NCBI RefSeq assembly: GCF_000497045.1
Contig: NW_015961981.1
Span: forward strand, 436,401 to 500,400
Length of the DNA: 64,000 nucleotides
Reading direction: 5' to 3'
DNA from: Kalmanozyma brasiliensis GHG001
Lineage: Eukaryota > Basidiomycota > Ustilaginomycetes > Ustilaginales
Shown piece by piece: positions 19,850-29,553 of this stretch. Under the pieces are notes generated by a model. That model searched no databases and was not told the DNA's origin. It saw only the letters and a list, made by a program, of their open reading frames with translations. The number at the start of each line of letters is the position of its first letter. Within the stretch, counting starts at the first letter, position 1. Made by a program: the position numbers and the translations under genes.

Positions 19850-22800
19850 ATGGCAGGAGGATCAAAGGCGTTTCACCCTTTCGAGGTCACGCCCGTCCAC
19901 ATCGTCTATGTCGGGCTTGGCCTTTTCATTTGCATCTTCTCCTACCTCTCGCTCTTCATCAAGGAAAAGCTCTACCTTGGTGAGGCTCCCATCGCCGCTG
20001 CGTTCGGTATCATCGTCGGGCCTGTTGCCATTGGTCTCTTCAACCCGGCCGGATGGGGTGGCGAAGATGGCATCGCTCCAGGCGGTGTCCACACCGATGA
20101 GATCACTCTCGAGATCATGCGCGTCACCATTGCCCTCTCCGTCTTTGCCATCGGCGTCGAATTGCCCAAAAAGTACCTCTTGCGTCACTGGAAGTCGATT
20201 GCTCTGCTCCTCGGTCCCGTCATGGCTTGGGGCTGGCTCATCAGCGCCTGCTTCATCTATGCACTCATTCCAGGTCTCGACTTCCTCAACTCGCTCGTTG
20301 TAGCCGCCTGCGTATCGCCTACCGATCCGATCCTGGCCCAGGCTGTCGTTGGTGGTCCTTGGGCCGAGAAGCACGTCCCTGCCCACGTTCGTCACATGCT
20401 CATGTGCGAATCAGGCTGCAACGATGGTGCTGCTTTTCCCTTCCTTTACCTCGCGCTCTACCTAACTCAGAATCGCGACAACCGCGGCTACGCCATTGGC
20501 AAGTGGTTCTACGAGACATGGGCGTACGAGATCATCTTGGGCACTCTCCTCGGAGCCCTGATCGGCTATCTCGCCCGCAAATTCATGCGCTTCTCCGAAC
20601 GCAAGAAGCTCATCGATCGAGAGTCTTTCGTCGCTCAGTACATCTCGCTCGCCATCGCCAGTATGGGTGTCAACGTGCTGCTTGGCTCGGACGATCTGCT
20701 GGCCGCCTTTGCGTGCGGTACTGCCTTCGCCTGGGACGGATGGTTCACAAAGCAGACCGAGGATTCCAATTTCTCCAACATCGTCGATCTTCTCTTCAAC
20801 ATTGCCACCTTCATCTACATCGGCGCTCTCATTCCGTGGCACGACTTTGTCGACGCCTCAATCGGCTTGTCCATCTGGCGGCTCATCGTACTCACCATCT
20901 GCGTGCTCCTCACCAAACGCATCCCCATCGTCCTCGCGCTGTGGAAGTTCATTCCGGACATCAAGACGTTCAGGGAGGCAGTCTTCTGTGGTCACTTTGG
21001 CCCTATGGGTGTTGGTGCCATCTTCATCGCCACGCTTGGACGAACGCTCATGCCCGAAGAGGTCGCAGAGCCTCCAGAGACCAGCAACGACGTGCTTGCA
21101 CTCACGATCCAACCGATCGTCTACTTCTTCGTGCTCTGCTCCATCCTTGTCCACGGCTTCACCATCCCTTTCTTCGCTTTCGGCAAGAATGCTCGTCGAC
21201 GAGCCCACACCTTGACTCGCACATGGAGTCGCAATCCATCCATGCGAGACGACGAGCCCAACTGGATGAGTCGTGTCCGCCGCGTCAAGACTGGCGACGA
21301 CATCGTCATCAATACCGACGATATCAGCGCCGACAAGATGTCGGCCCAACAGCTCTCCCTCATCGGGCGCGGTGCCATCGGTGGCTACCGCGAAGACGAG
21401 CTCCGTCGTGACAGCAGCAACGACGAGAATTCCGCCACAGTTGCTGCAGAGTCCTCGAGCAGCAGCCAGGAGAAGGGACCCGCCTTCGTTGGCCTGCTCA
21501 ACACTCGGACCGAGCGCGACCTTGAAAAGGCTGAGGGCTCGCAAGTCGACTACAATGAAAAATTCGGCGACCACGACGCCGATGAAAGCCGCGAGAGTGA
21601 CGCACAGAAGAGGCGGCGTGAGTGCAAGGATATGGACGGCATCGAGGACTGGGAGGGCAGCGACGAGGATGCGAATCCAGCTGCAGACTACCTCGGCGAT
21701 GACTGCGTCGAGATGCGCCGATACCGTGAGAGAATGCTCGCCAAACGAGAAGCCAAAGTTGCGCGAGAAAGGGGCAAGAAGCAGTCAGCAGAGGAGGACG
21801 AAAGGAGGCGCGCATCGAAGGAGGAACAGGATCTGGGCGAGGCTCCCATGGACCGCGACATCATTTGCGGTCGTGTTCACGCCGAGGACGAGGACGAGGC
21901 CTGTCGCAAAGATCACGAAGGCCAAGCTCATTCTCCCAAGAGCTCTCCCTCGCACGGTGGTGCCACGGACGAAAAGAAGGACAGCGACTGGCCAAAGGTG
22001 CGCAGCTGGGTAGAAGGTCACAATCTGGTGCTCGAGCATCAGAAAAGCTACTCGGATGATCCAGAGGTCGAAGTCATCCCGCTCACCGACAGCGAGCGTG
22101 ACGCTCTCGAAGAGTCGGACACCCCTGCTCAGGACTGGGTCCGCCAGAACCACGACGAGCTCGCCTGCTTCTTGGGAAACAGCGACCATGGCTCGTGGAA
22201 CGCTTCCGAGGCGATCCAGCAGTTGCTGGACAGCAAGGTGCCGAGTTGGTGGCCCACCAAGAACAAGAAGCACTACATCAAGGCAGAGGCACCCAAGGAG
22301 GAAACAGCCAAGGATCGCGAAGATCGACTCAACTTGATGTACGGTGCCATGTCGTGGGCTCAAGACCGTCGAGGACCCGAGAAGGATCACGATGTCCCCC
22401 TAAGGTCTTCCCGGGCCGTGCAAGAGGACTCGGAAGGAGACAGCCACGACAGCGACACGAACGTTCACCATACGCCGGCAGTCGTGGGCGCGATGCACAC
22501 GCGCGATCGAGGCGGTGACCCGATTGGACCACAAGACTCGTCTGTGCCCGAGGGCAGCACCAGTGCGCAGGACACAGATCAAGACAGGAGCGTGTCCCAG
22601 TCCTACGCAGCAGCGGGTGGATCTTCGAAGGCATCACAGTCCACCAAGCGGACTGGCAGCGGAGCGTCGAAACGCGGCAATTTGCGCAAGAAGGTGCTCA
22701 GCGGACAGATTGGCTTGTCGGGACGAAGGAGGTCGATCGCAAGCAAGGAGTCGGGAGGCGAGTCGGACGAAGACCAGGAGGTTCTGGAGGATGACAACAA

Positions 22801-23710
22801 GGCACCGGCTGCGGCGTCCCCCCGAGTGATGATCTCGGAACCTGCCTCGCCTTCCCTGGCACGGGAGAGCGCTTCGCAAAAGGTCAGCTCTGTCGGCCGT
22901 GGTGGTCTCGGTAGAGCTCAGCCGAGACCCAAGGAGAAGTTCTTCCCACGTTCGTCTTCGGCTGGCGCCGGTCTGGCTGCGCCGATGCGAGCCTCGTCGT
23001 CCATCGCCAGCAGTCCCATCCTCAAAGCGTCGGCGCCTCCTTCTCGACTCGGTTCGAGCTCTGGTCAAGATGGTGAACCCTCAAAGGATGAGCGTCGCAA
23101 TGCATCATCAGTGCAGTGGCTCGACATCGCCGACCGCTCTTCGTCGCAGACCTACGGCCAGCGCCAGGGACCGATCAACGAAGCAGGCGCATCCGCCTTC
23201 TCCCGTCGATCCCGCACGTACGATGGAACCTCGTCGGGCAAAGAAATGACCCGCGATGCGCGTGTCTACAGCCTCGAGAGCGATGATGAAGATGCTAGCG
23301 AAGACGACGACGACGACCGGCGTCATGGAGGACTCGGTATCCGCGATCGCATGAATCGCGTTGGTGCCTTCTTCAGCAACTTCACTGCGCCCAAGGGCGA
23401 AGGTATGGGCAATCCAGGCCCCACGAGCCATCCACACTTGTTCCCATCGCACAAGGACAAGGACGAAGAGACGAAGAGCCCGAGACGCTCACCAACGGCG
23501 ACCCGATCGATGAGGCGGGAGGCAACGCGCGACGACGACGAAATGGAGAGTCTAGCCCTACCACCGAGTGCTGACCCGCCTTCGCCGGAGAACACGAAAA
23601 ACGACGGACCCGCTTCACCTACCGCGTCCGGCACCTCCACGCCCAGAGTCATGCTCCAAATGCCCGATAGAGACGGACCGCCAATGTCGCCCGGCTCATC
23701 CACCCGCTAG
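19850..23710 (+). CDS. NHA1: Plasma-membrane Na+(K+)/H+ antiporter Nha1
   Basis: 1286 residues in one exon. The first 440 or so residues form a CPA1/Nha1-type transporter with about 12 hydrophobic segments, starting FEVTPVHIVYVGLGLFIC. Motifs include AAFGIIVGPVAIGLFNP, ACVSPTDPILAQAVVGGPWA with the Asp in SPTDP, and ESGCNDGAAFPF with the ND pair expected in the ion-binding region. The remaining 850 or so residues are a hydrophilic, acidic, Ser-rich tail predicted to be cytoplasmic. Nha1/Sod2 proteins export Na+, Li+ and K+ in exchange for protons, controlling salt tolerance and cytoplasmic pH. The tail is long even for fungal Nha1 and is presumably regulatory. Confidence 0.94.
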   Translation: MAGGSKAFHPFEVTPVHIVYVGLGLFICIFSYLSLFIKEKLYLGEAPIAAAFGIIVGPVAIGLFNPAGWGGEDGIAPGGVHTDEITLEIMRVTIALSVFAIGVELPKKYLLRHWKSIALLLGPVMAWGWLISACFIYALIPGLDFLNSLVVAACVSPTDPILAQAVVGGPWAEKHVPAHVRHMLMCESGCNDGAAFPFLYLALYLTQNRDNRGYAIGKWFYETWAYEIILGTLLGALIGYLARKFMRFSERKKLIDRESFVAQYISLAIASMGVNVLLGSDDLLAAFACGTAFAWDGWFTKQTEDSNFSNIVDLLFNIATFIYIGALIPWHDFVDASIGLSIWRLIVLTICVLLTKRIPIVLALWKFIPDIKTFREAVFCGHFGPMGVGAIFIATLGRTLMPEEVAEPPETSNDVLALTIQPIVYFFVLCSILVHGFTIPFFAFGKNARRRAHTLTRTWSRNPSMRDDEPNWMSRVRRVKTGDDIVINTDDISADKMSAQQLSLIGRGAIGGYREDELRRDSSNDENSATVAAESSSSSQEKGPAFVGLLNTRTERDLEKAEGSQVDYNEKFGDHDADESRESDAQKRRRECKDMDGIEDWEGSDEDANPAADYLGDDCVEMRRYRERMLAKREAKVARERGKKQSAEEDERRRASKEEQDLGEAPMDRDIICGRVHAEDEDEACRKDHEGQAHSPKSSPSHGGATDEKKDSDWPKVRSWVEGHNLVLEHQKSYSDDPEVEVIPLTDSERDALEESDTPAQDWVRQNHDELACFLGNSDHGSWNASEAIQQLLDSKVPSWWPTKNKKHYIKAEAPKEETAKDREDRLNLMYGAMSWAQDRRGPEKDHDVPLRSSRAVQEDSEGDSHDSDTNVHHTPAVVGAMHTRDRGGDPIGPQDSSVPEGSTSAQDTDQDRSVSQSYAAAGGSSKASQSTKRTGSGASKRGNLRKKVLSGQIGLSGRRRSIASKESGGESDEDQEVLEDDNKAPAAASPRVMISEPASPSLARESASQKVSSVGRGGLGRAQPRPKEKFFPRSSSAGAGLAAPMRASSSIASSPILKASAPPSRLGSSSGQDGEPSKDERRNASSVQWLDIADRSSSQTYGQRQGPINEAGASAFSRRSRTYDGTSSGKEMTRDARVYSLESDDEDASEDDDDDRRHGGLGIRDRMNRVGAFFSNFTAPKGEGMGNPGPTSHPHLFPSHKDKDEETKSPRRSPTATRSMRREATRDDDEMESLALPPSADPPSPENTKNDGPASPTASGTSTPRVMLQMPDRDGPPMSPGSSTR

Positions 23711-23878
23711 AAGCACCCCTCGCTGTACACTGTTGCATTCACGCACATCGCTGTAACATAGCATCCATGATCACGCTAGAAAGCACCACACATTCGCATC
23801 CACGCATCGCGCAGATACACTTTCAAACACACCGCTGTACAAAGCGTGATCAACCGAAAGTGTCGCTTGCATTCCATT

Positions 23879-24892
23879 TTAGCCAAACAAAACGATGCCG
23901 ATGGTCCACACATCGCCGAGCACCACCCCAGCCAAACTCCCCACCAACAGCGGAAAGGGGTAGGTTTGCCAAGCGACGTCCCAATCGAGCGCGAGCAGGG
24001 CGCTGCTTGCGACGGTCCCCAGGACGCACCCGATCAGCGGGTGGTAGAGGGGGAGGAGGAAGGTTGGATTGGGTTTAAGGGTGAGTAGCGCTGTCCAATG
24101 GGTGGGGGTGTTGCGGAGGGAGGTTGTTGAGCCGGTTTCCGGGATGGTTGAAGCACTGGGTGAAGTGGTGTTGTTGGAGCTATTGTCGGTGGTCATGCCG
24201 GGTAGACCGAGGATGTGTAAGAGGGGCAAAGCGATCAACAGGGTCAACTGGGATGCGAGTACGCCGGTTTGCCAAACGAACCCGCGCAGTGGGGCACCCA
24301 TCACCCCAACCATCGCGCCCACACCCACCACCACCAGTGGTAGCCCGAGTAGTGTCAGAGACACGCTTTCGAGTTGCCGAATAAAGTTCCCCACCTCCCC
24401 CTCTTGCTCTTCATATCTCGTATCCACCCCCACTCTGCCCCCGGACGACCGCTGCGCTTTGAGAGCGTCCACGATCCGCCCATGTTCCCGCTGCGCTCGT
24501 TGGCAGTAGGCATTGAGTCGCGCCACAAACCATACCTGAACAACGCCCACCCCGAACAACCCGCGAATGCCGGCGCGCGTGAACCTCTCCCCCCACTCCC
24601 CCCGCGGAATGGCGTTAGGCGTGGAGAGAAGCGTAAAGTAGTTGACCTTGTCAAGTAGACGCGTTGTGTAGGAGGGATTGAGACATGGTTCGGTGAGAAG
24701 GATAAAGGCGAGGATGTGACAGCCCGAGTGGAGGAGCAGGAGGAGCAGGAGGGTTGCGGGAGCGTGGATCCAGCGTTTGCGACGCACTGAGGACGAGGGT
24801 GCGGGTGGGTTCGAGGTGGTGGATGAAGTGACAGCGGAAGGTGCTGAGGAAGGGGGCGGTCGAGGGACCGTATTGCGTGGTTTGGGCGGCAT
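23879..24892 (-). CDS. GPI11: GPI anchor biosynthesis protein Gpi11 / PIG-F
   Basis: Predicted 337 residues from the ATG at 24892; the open frame extends 51 codons further but that stretch looks like leader. A Pro/Ser-rich cytosolic N-terminus precedes six or so membrane segments. The C-terminal block GTVASSALLALDWDVAWQTY...GSLAGVVLGDVWTIG is the PIG-F signature (LDWD, then W and P, then a Gly-rich helix). PIG-F/Gpi11 is the shared partner of the GPI ethanolamine-phosphate transferases PIG-O/Gpi13 and PIG-G/Gpi7 in the ER. The middle of the protein is divergent, so the call rests mainly on the C-terminal third. The 3' end faces NHA1 with about 170 bp between. Confidence 0.82.
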   Translation of the reverse strand: MPPKPRNTVPRPPPSSAPSAVTSSTTSNPPAPSSSVRRKRWIHAPATLLLLLLLHSGCHILAFILLTEPCLNPSYTTRLLDKVNYFTLLSTPNAIPRGEWGERFTRAGIRGLFGVGVVQVWFVARLNAYCQRAQREHGRIVDALKAQRSSGGRVGVDTRYEEQEGEVGNFIRQLESVSLTLLGLPLVVVGVGAMVGVMGAPLRGFVWQTGVLASQLTLLIALPLLHILGLPGMTTDNSSNNTTSPSASTIPETGSTTSLRNTPTHWTALLTLKPNPTFLLPLYHPLIGCVLGTVASSALLALDWDVAWQTYPFPLLVGSLAGVVLGDVWTIGIVLFG

Positions 24893-25390
24893 GCTGTGCC
24901 TTCGAACTTCGAAATGAGACTGCCGTGGTTTGCGGCTCGTAAGCCAGACGGACCGACTCCAGGATTCAAGCCTTTCGACAGCGTCACAATGCGCTAAGAC
25001 GACGCTGCTATCGGAAGTCAGCGCACTGTCAAGGAGGTTTCCCAAGTCGAGACGCTGCTGGAAAGATGAGGGTGAGAGTGAGGAAGCAAGGCTTCACCAC
25101 GCACAGACACTTTTTTCTTCGAGAGCTGCACAGAGTGCCCCTCCGACTTCCGCAATTTCTGTCCCTGTCAAGCTCTGCATACACACCTCGCACGCAACTC
25201 CTCTTTCAGCTGGCCATCTCTCGTCCGTATCCCAGAGGCCGAGCACACTCAAGACTCTCACATGGGTCACGCGATGGAGACGGAGAACACTTTGGTATTG
25301 AGAGAGTCATTCACAGGTGATGATGTGTCTGTACTTGATTTGGCCCGTTGGACAGGAAAACAGAAGCTTGGGATCGCTCGAGACTTCGAA
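24893..25390. other. Spacer upstream of GPI11
   Basis: About 500 bp between the GPI11 start and the 3' end of the next minus-strand gene. Nothing beyond a presumed promoter was recognised. Confidence 0.4.
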
Positions 25391-27103
25391 CTAGAACTCA
25401 TCCTTGGCACGAGCAGTAGCTTTGGCAGCCGAAGCGGAAGCAGCACTAGCAGCCGACGAAGCGCTCACACTAGCGTGGGCAGCCCCCTGCTCGCCCTTAC
25501 CCAGGATGTCCTGAACGCCAAAGTACGCCTGGCGAACACCATCCTTGATGTAGCTAAAGATGCCGCGGTGGCCCGTGTAGCGGGCGCGCATCTCACGCAG
25601 CAGCTGGTCGCGCTTCTTGGGGATCGACTCCAAGGGCATACCCGAGCTCCTGAGATACTCCCTCAGCCTAGCGTCGCTCCACGAAACATACTCCTTGGCC
25701 TCCTTGCTCACCTCGCTGCCGTGCTTCTGGGCGAGCTTGAGCAGCTCATCCCGCTTAGCCTGGGCGTCCGACTTGAGCCATCCATTCTGGATCAGCCAGC
25801 TGCGCAGGTCGCTGTCCGTCCAGCTCGACCACACGCTGCTCTCGGCAGAGTTGTAGTTCTTGCGCACCAGATCCAGGTAGTCGTCCCGCTTGGCCTGGTA
25901 GTCCGACTTGATCACGTTGTTCGAGATGAGCCAGTTGCGGAGATCCGACTCCTTCCACGTGTCGTAGACGTTCTCGGTGCCAGTAGTGTAGTAGTCCTTG
26001 GCAAGGGCGAGGTACTCGTCGCGTGTCTTCTCGGCAGGCGACTTGATGATGCCGTGGTCGACGAGCCAGTTGTGCAGGTAGCTGTCCGAGTAGGCTTCGT
26101 AGGGAGCGTTGACGGTGGAGCTGTACGCACCCCGCATCTTCTCCAGCAGCTCGTCGCGCGTGGCCTGCGTCTTGGTCTTGATCAGACCCTGCTTCTCGAG
26201 GTACGAGCGGAGGTCGTTGTCGTTCCACGAAGAGTAGACGTAGTCGGTGCTGTCGTCGATGGCCCTGCTGACGGCCTGCGAGGCTTGGGCGTAGGCCGAG
26301 CTACCGCTCTTGGAGGCAGCGTTGTAGACCGAGTTGCCGCTCTTGCTGGCCTGGGTGGCGGCCGACTGGGCGCTCTTGGAGACGTCCGAGGCGCCAGGAG
26401 CGTTCTTGCTGAGCGAAGAGGCAGAGGCGGAGGCATCTCTGCCCGCGCTGGAGACGGAGGAGGCAGCGCCCTTGCCTGCGCTGGACACGGAAGAGGCGGC
26501 GTCCTTGCCGAGGCTGGTCGCCGAGGCCGCAGCGGCGGAAGCGTACGAGGAGGCCTGTGAGCCGAGCGAGGCGGCAGATTTGGAGGCAGGGTAGTAGAGG
26601 TCGGTCAGTGCCACGCTCGAGGCCGACTTGCCAGCTTCAACGGCGTAGGAGCTTACAGCAGAGTTGACGGACGAGGCGGCGCTGGCAGCGGCGCTGAGCT
26701 GCGAGGAAGCAGCCGTCTGAGCGGCGCCGGTGGCAGAGGAGGCCGAGGAAGCGATCTTCTCGTAGTCCTGGACGGCCAACTGGCGCAGCTGCTCGCCGGT
26801 GGTGTAAGGGGCGATGATGCCTCGGTCGAGGAGGTAGGTGCGGAGGTCAGAGCTGCAGAGCGAAAGAGGAAAAGAAGAGCGAGTTTAGCTGTCTGTCGAG
26901 CGCTATGGAGTTCTGCTTTGTGCTGCAAGTCCAGCTGGCGGTCATGACACTTACTCGGACCACGACTTGAAGGCAGCATCGAAGGTTTTGCTGCCTCCCT
27001 TTGTGAAGTCCTGCAGCCAGTCACCGGCCACAGGCTGAGGGGCGGTGGCGATGGCAATGCATAGTGCCAGCAAGCCGGCGGAGATGAAGCTAGCCTTGAC
27101 CAT
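25391..27103 (-). CDS. ISH1: Ish1/Msc1-repeat stress or nuclear-envelope protein (two exons)
   Basis: Exon 1 is 27103-26955 and exon 2 is 26852-25391; the GTAAGT...CAG intron falls inside the first repeat and splicing yields FKSWSDSDLRTYLLDRG. The product is 536 residues. It opens with a signal peptide (hydrophobic LLALCIAIATA, cleavage near residue 26). A long Ala/Ser-rich segment (about 85-240) follows, then further Ish1 repeats of the form W(S/N/T)DxDLRxxLxxxG with a following KRDELL. Six copies can be counted, the first one N-terminal to the Ala/Ser segment. S. pombe Ish1 is a stress-induced nuclear-envelope protein and S. cerevisiae Msc1 is an ER/nuclear-envelope relative. Exact role is unknown. 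Confidence 0.85.
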
Positions 27104-28447
27104 GATGTCGGAAACTAGCGATGGTGTTGGTAGTGATGAAGCTGGTCAGGGGTAGACAAGGGGTATCGATGACCAGATATGAGGGGATGGACAGGCGATG
27201 GTGGGAGGGATGGTAGGAATGCTAAATGTAGAAGCTTTGAAGGGGGGGTCACGAGCGCGAACGTGGTCCGTTCAGTCTGTCAGTCAGATACGGTTCGTGA
27301 AGCGAGAGAAGGCTAGAGGCAGCATGGCACGGGCAGAAGGAGAGCATCATTCGGGCTCGTGATTTCGTCACTAAGCTTTGCTGCAGGGTCAGCAGCGCAT
27401 CTTCTGCCCGTTCGCTTTGCCTCTGACCGCGTCACTCATACTCATCTCCACAGCCTTCTCCGTCACAGAGCAGCACAAAACAATAAGACTTGCATAGACC
27501 GGTCATAGAGCCTTGCTGCGCCAAGTCCGCAGCCGATCCGGCACCCTGTCTACGGTTCCCGCCGCAGCAATGCAGCCCCCTTACTTGCCTACTTCGACAC
27601 GCCGATTCTCTCAGCACGACGCGATTGCTTCGACATACTCTTGCTGAAGTTTCTTCGTCGAATTGATGCCGCAGAGTGACGCTCTGTGACCAAAGGAAGC
27701 TTCCGAGTGGCGGATGAATGATCCGTGCCAAGTGGAGGTTACCGAAAAAACAGGAGAGGTGATTCAACCGCACATGAGAACGGAACACGTTGCAGAACGG
27801 TAAGCGAGCTCAGGGCCCTCTTTGCCCTTGGACTGTCCGGAGTGCGGGGTGACTGTCATCGACGTCATTTTTCCGACTGAATTTCTACTCTGTTCCTCGT
27901 CCTCGCCATCGGACACGGCTTGCTCGCAAGCTGACTCACTCGGCGCTGCTTTGCATCTTGCTCATCCAAGGCCCAAGCTCCATTGTTCTTCGGTCATTGA
28001 AATGCACTCGAAAGAGCTGGGCTCCCGCAATATCGGATCTGACTGACTGACTGACAGCTGAAAGAGGAGATTTGGACGACCCACTTGCTATGCCATGCAT
28101 GCTTTCATCGTGCCGTGGCCTTTCTCTCTCTCCTTGCTTGCCGAGAGCAGCTCCAGAACCCGCTCCAGAACCCTGAACCAGGAGACCCTAAACCGCTTCC
28201 TTATTTTTCAGGACTTGGTCGCAGCAGGGTCCGGCTTAACAACTTTACTATTTTGGTGAGCTTTGCTGTTTTGCATTTATGTCACACCATCGAGGCGATC
28301 TCTTGCAACGCATGTTTGCTGTCGAAGGGGTCTATGATACAGCCAGCATGGAATCGCATGCGGGACCGAAGGGCAGAAGGGTATATGTCGACTTGTGTCG
28401 CTCGTCGTTTGGGTGTTGATAGGCAAATGATTGGGGAGGACAGCGGC
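27104..28447. other. 1.3 kb intergenic region
   Basis: Region between the start of the Ish1-type gene and the APC11 3' end. Short frames on both strands show no domain. A CTGA tetranucleotide run lies at 28039-28055 and a duplicated CTCCAGAACCC-type unit at about 28150-28175. Otherwise nothing was seen. Confidence 0.45.
28039..28055. repeat. CTGA tetranucleotide run (4 units)
   Basis: Four tandem CTGA units in intergenic DNA. Confidence 0.75.
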
Positions 28448-29021
28448 TCACGATGCCTCGGCTGCGGTCCGCGCTGCCGTGACCGATCCGATGGTGGTGC
28501 CTTCCACCTCCTCTGCATGTGATCAAGGTAAGGTCGATACGAGTACAGTCAATGTCAGTTGTAACGGATGGATGCGATACGGAGGGCTAGCCTCGAACTC
28601 ACCCCACGGTCGACGGCAAGAAGGACATCCATCGTTGTCCTGCAGCCACTTCATGATGCAGTGAAGATGGAACTCGTGGCTGCACTTGCCAAACACTGTC
28701 ACAGGATTGAAGAGGGATGACAACAGGTGCGAAAGGGAATCATAGTGTCAGCACGGCAGCAAAGGTAAGAGAGGGCTTATAGGGTCACTTACGCAGTGGG
28801 CAACTGTCGCCTGGCTCCTTGCAGCTTGCGCAGCAGCCGTCAAAGTTGCTCTGACAGATACCGCAAATGTCGTCTGGGTCCTTGACATCCCATACTGCGA
28901 TCATCGGATTCGGGGTCAATTGGCCAGAGGTCAGCGCTGCTCTTGTGTATCGAATGTCGAGCATTGAAAGCGACTTACGCCAGTATGCCACTGCGTTCCA
29001 CGACTTGACCTTGACCTTCAT
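28448..29021 (-). CDS. APC11: Anaphase-promoting complex RING subunit Apc11 (four exons)
   Basis: Exons: 29021-28979, 28894-28793, 28695-28603 and 28512-28448. Introns begin GTAAGT, GTAAGT and GTGAGT and end CAG, keeping one frame of 100 residues. The N-terminus [18 protein letters not shown] matches Apc11. The RING-H2 ligands follow in [25 protein letters not shown] and CPSCRRPW. Apc11 is the catalytic RING subunit of the APC/C ubiquitin ligase that drives cyclin B and securin destruction with an E2. The fourth exon adds a 16-residue tail after RRPWEE that other Apc11 proteins mostly lack. If intron 3 were retained, a different tail would result. It is divergent from the PHAF1-family gene. 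Confidence 0.92.
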
Positions 29022-29553
29022 ATTGATGGCATCAGGACGTTACCGTGAGTACTCTCCTCTTGCTGCGAGACGGTTCAGAGTCTTCGCCTCGACCGAATGT
29101 CGGGGTCCTCCGTGTTGCAGCTGTAGGATTGAAGGAGATGTGTTGGTCGTCGAAGTGGGATGCGACTTTAACGAATGCTGAGGACCCTTGCAAAAAACAC
29201 AGACGCGTCGGCTGCAGCTGGTTGTGTGACTCTTGGAGCGGAGTGGCCGGTTTAGGGCGTTGGACCCTGAATGGCTCGCTCGCTTGCTGTGCGCTACAGC
29301 TCGCGCTCTGGCCATCCATCCTCGACTAGCACCGTTCACTTCGTGAGAGCATCGATGCGCACACCATCATCATCTCGAGTAATCCAACACAGAGTCACGT
29401 TCAACACCTTCATTTGTATCGAGCTGTTCGTACAATCCTCGGCCTGCTGGTCTCAACTCAGCCCATCCGACCCATCACGTCAGTGCCGACCCGCATCCCT
29501 CCCACGCTCAGCACCAGATTGTATCGGCACACCCGAGCGCTTCACGCTCGAGC
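29022..29553. other. Divergent promoter region, APC11 / PHAF1-like
   Basis: About 530 bp between opposing start codons. No extra gene or clear element was recognised. Confidence 0.4.

Noticed and set aside
20227..21411. 394-codon frame on the same strand as NHA1
   Set aside because: Out-of-frame His/Arg-rich shadow of the antiporter.
25262..26560. 432-codon plus-strand frame
   Set aside because: Antisense shadow of the Ish1-repeat gene, whose signal peptide, splice sites and repeats are clear.
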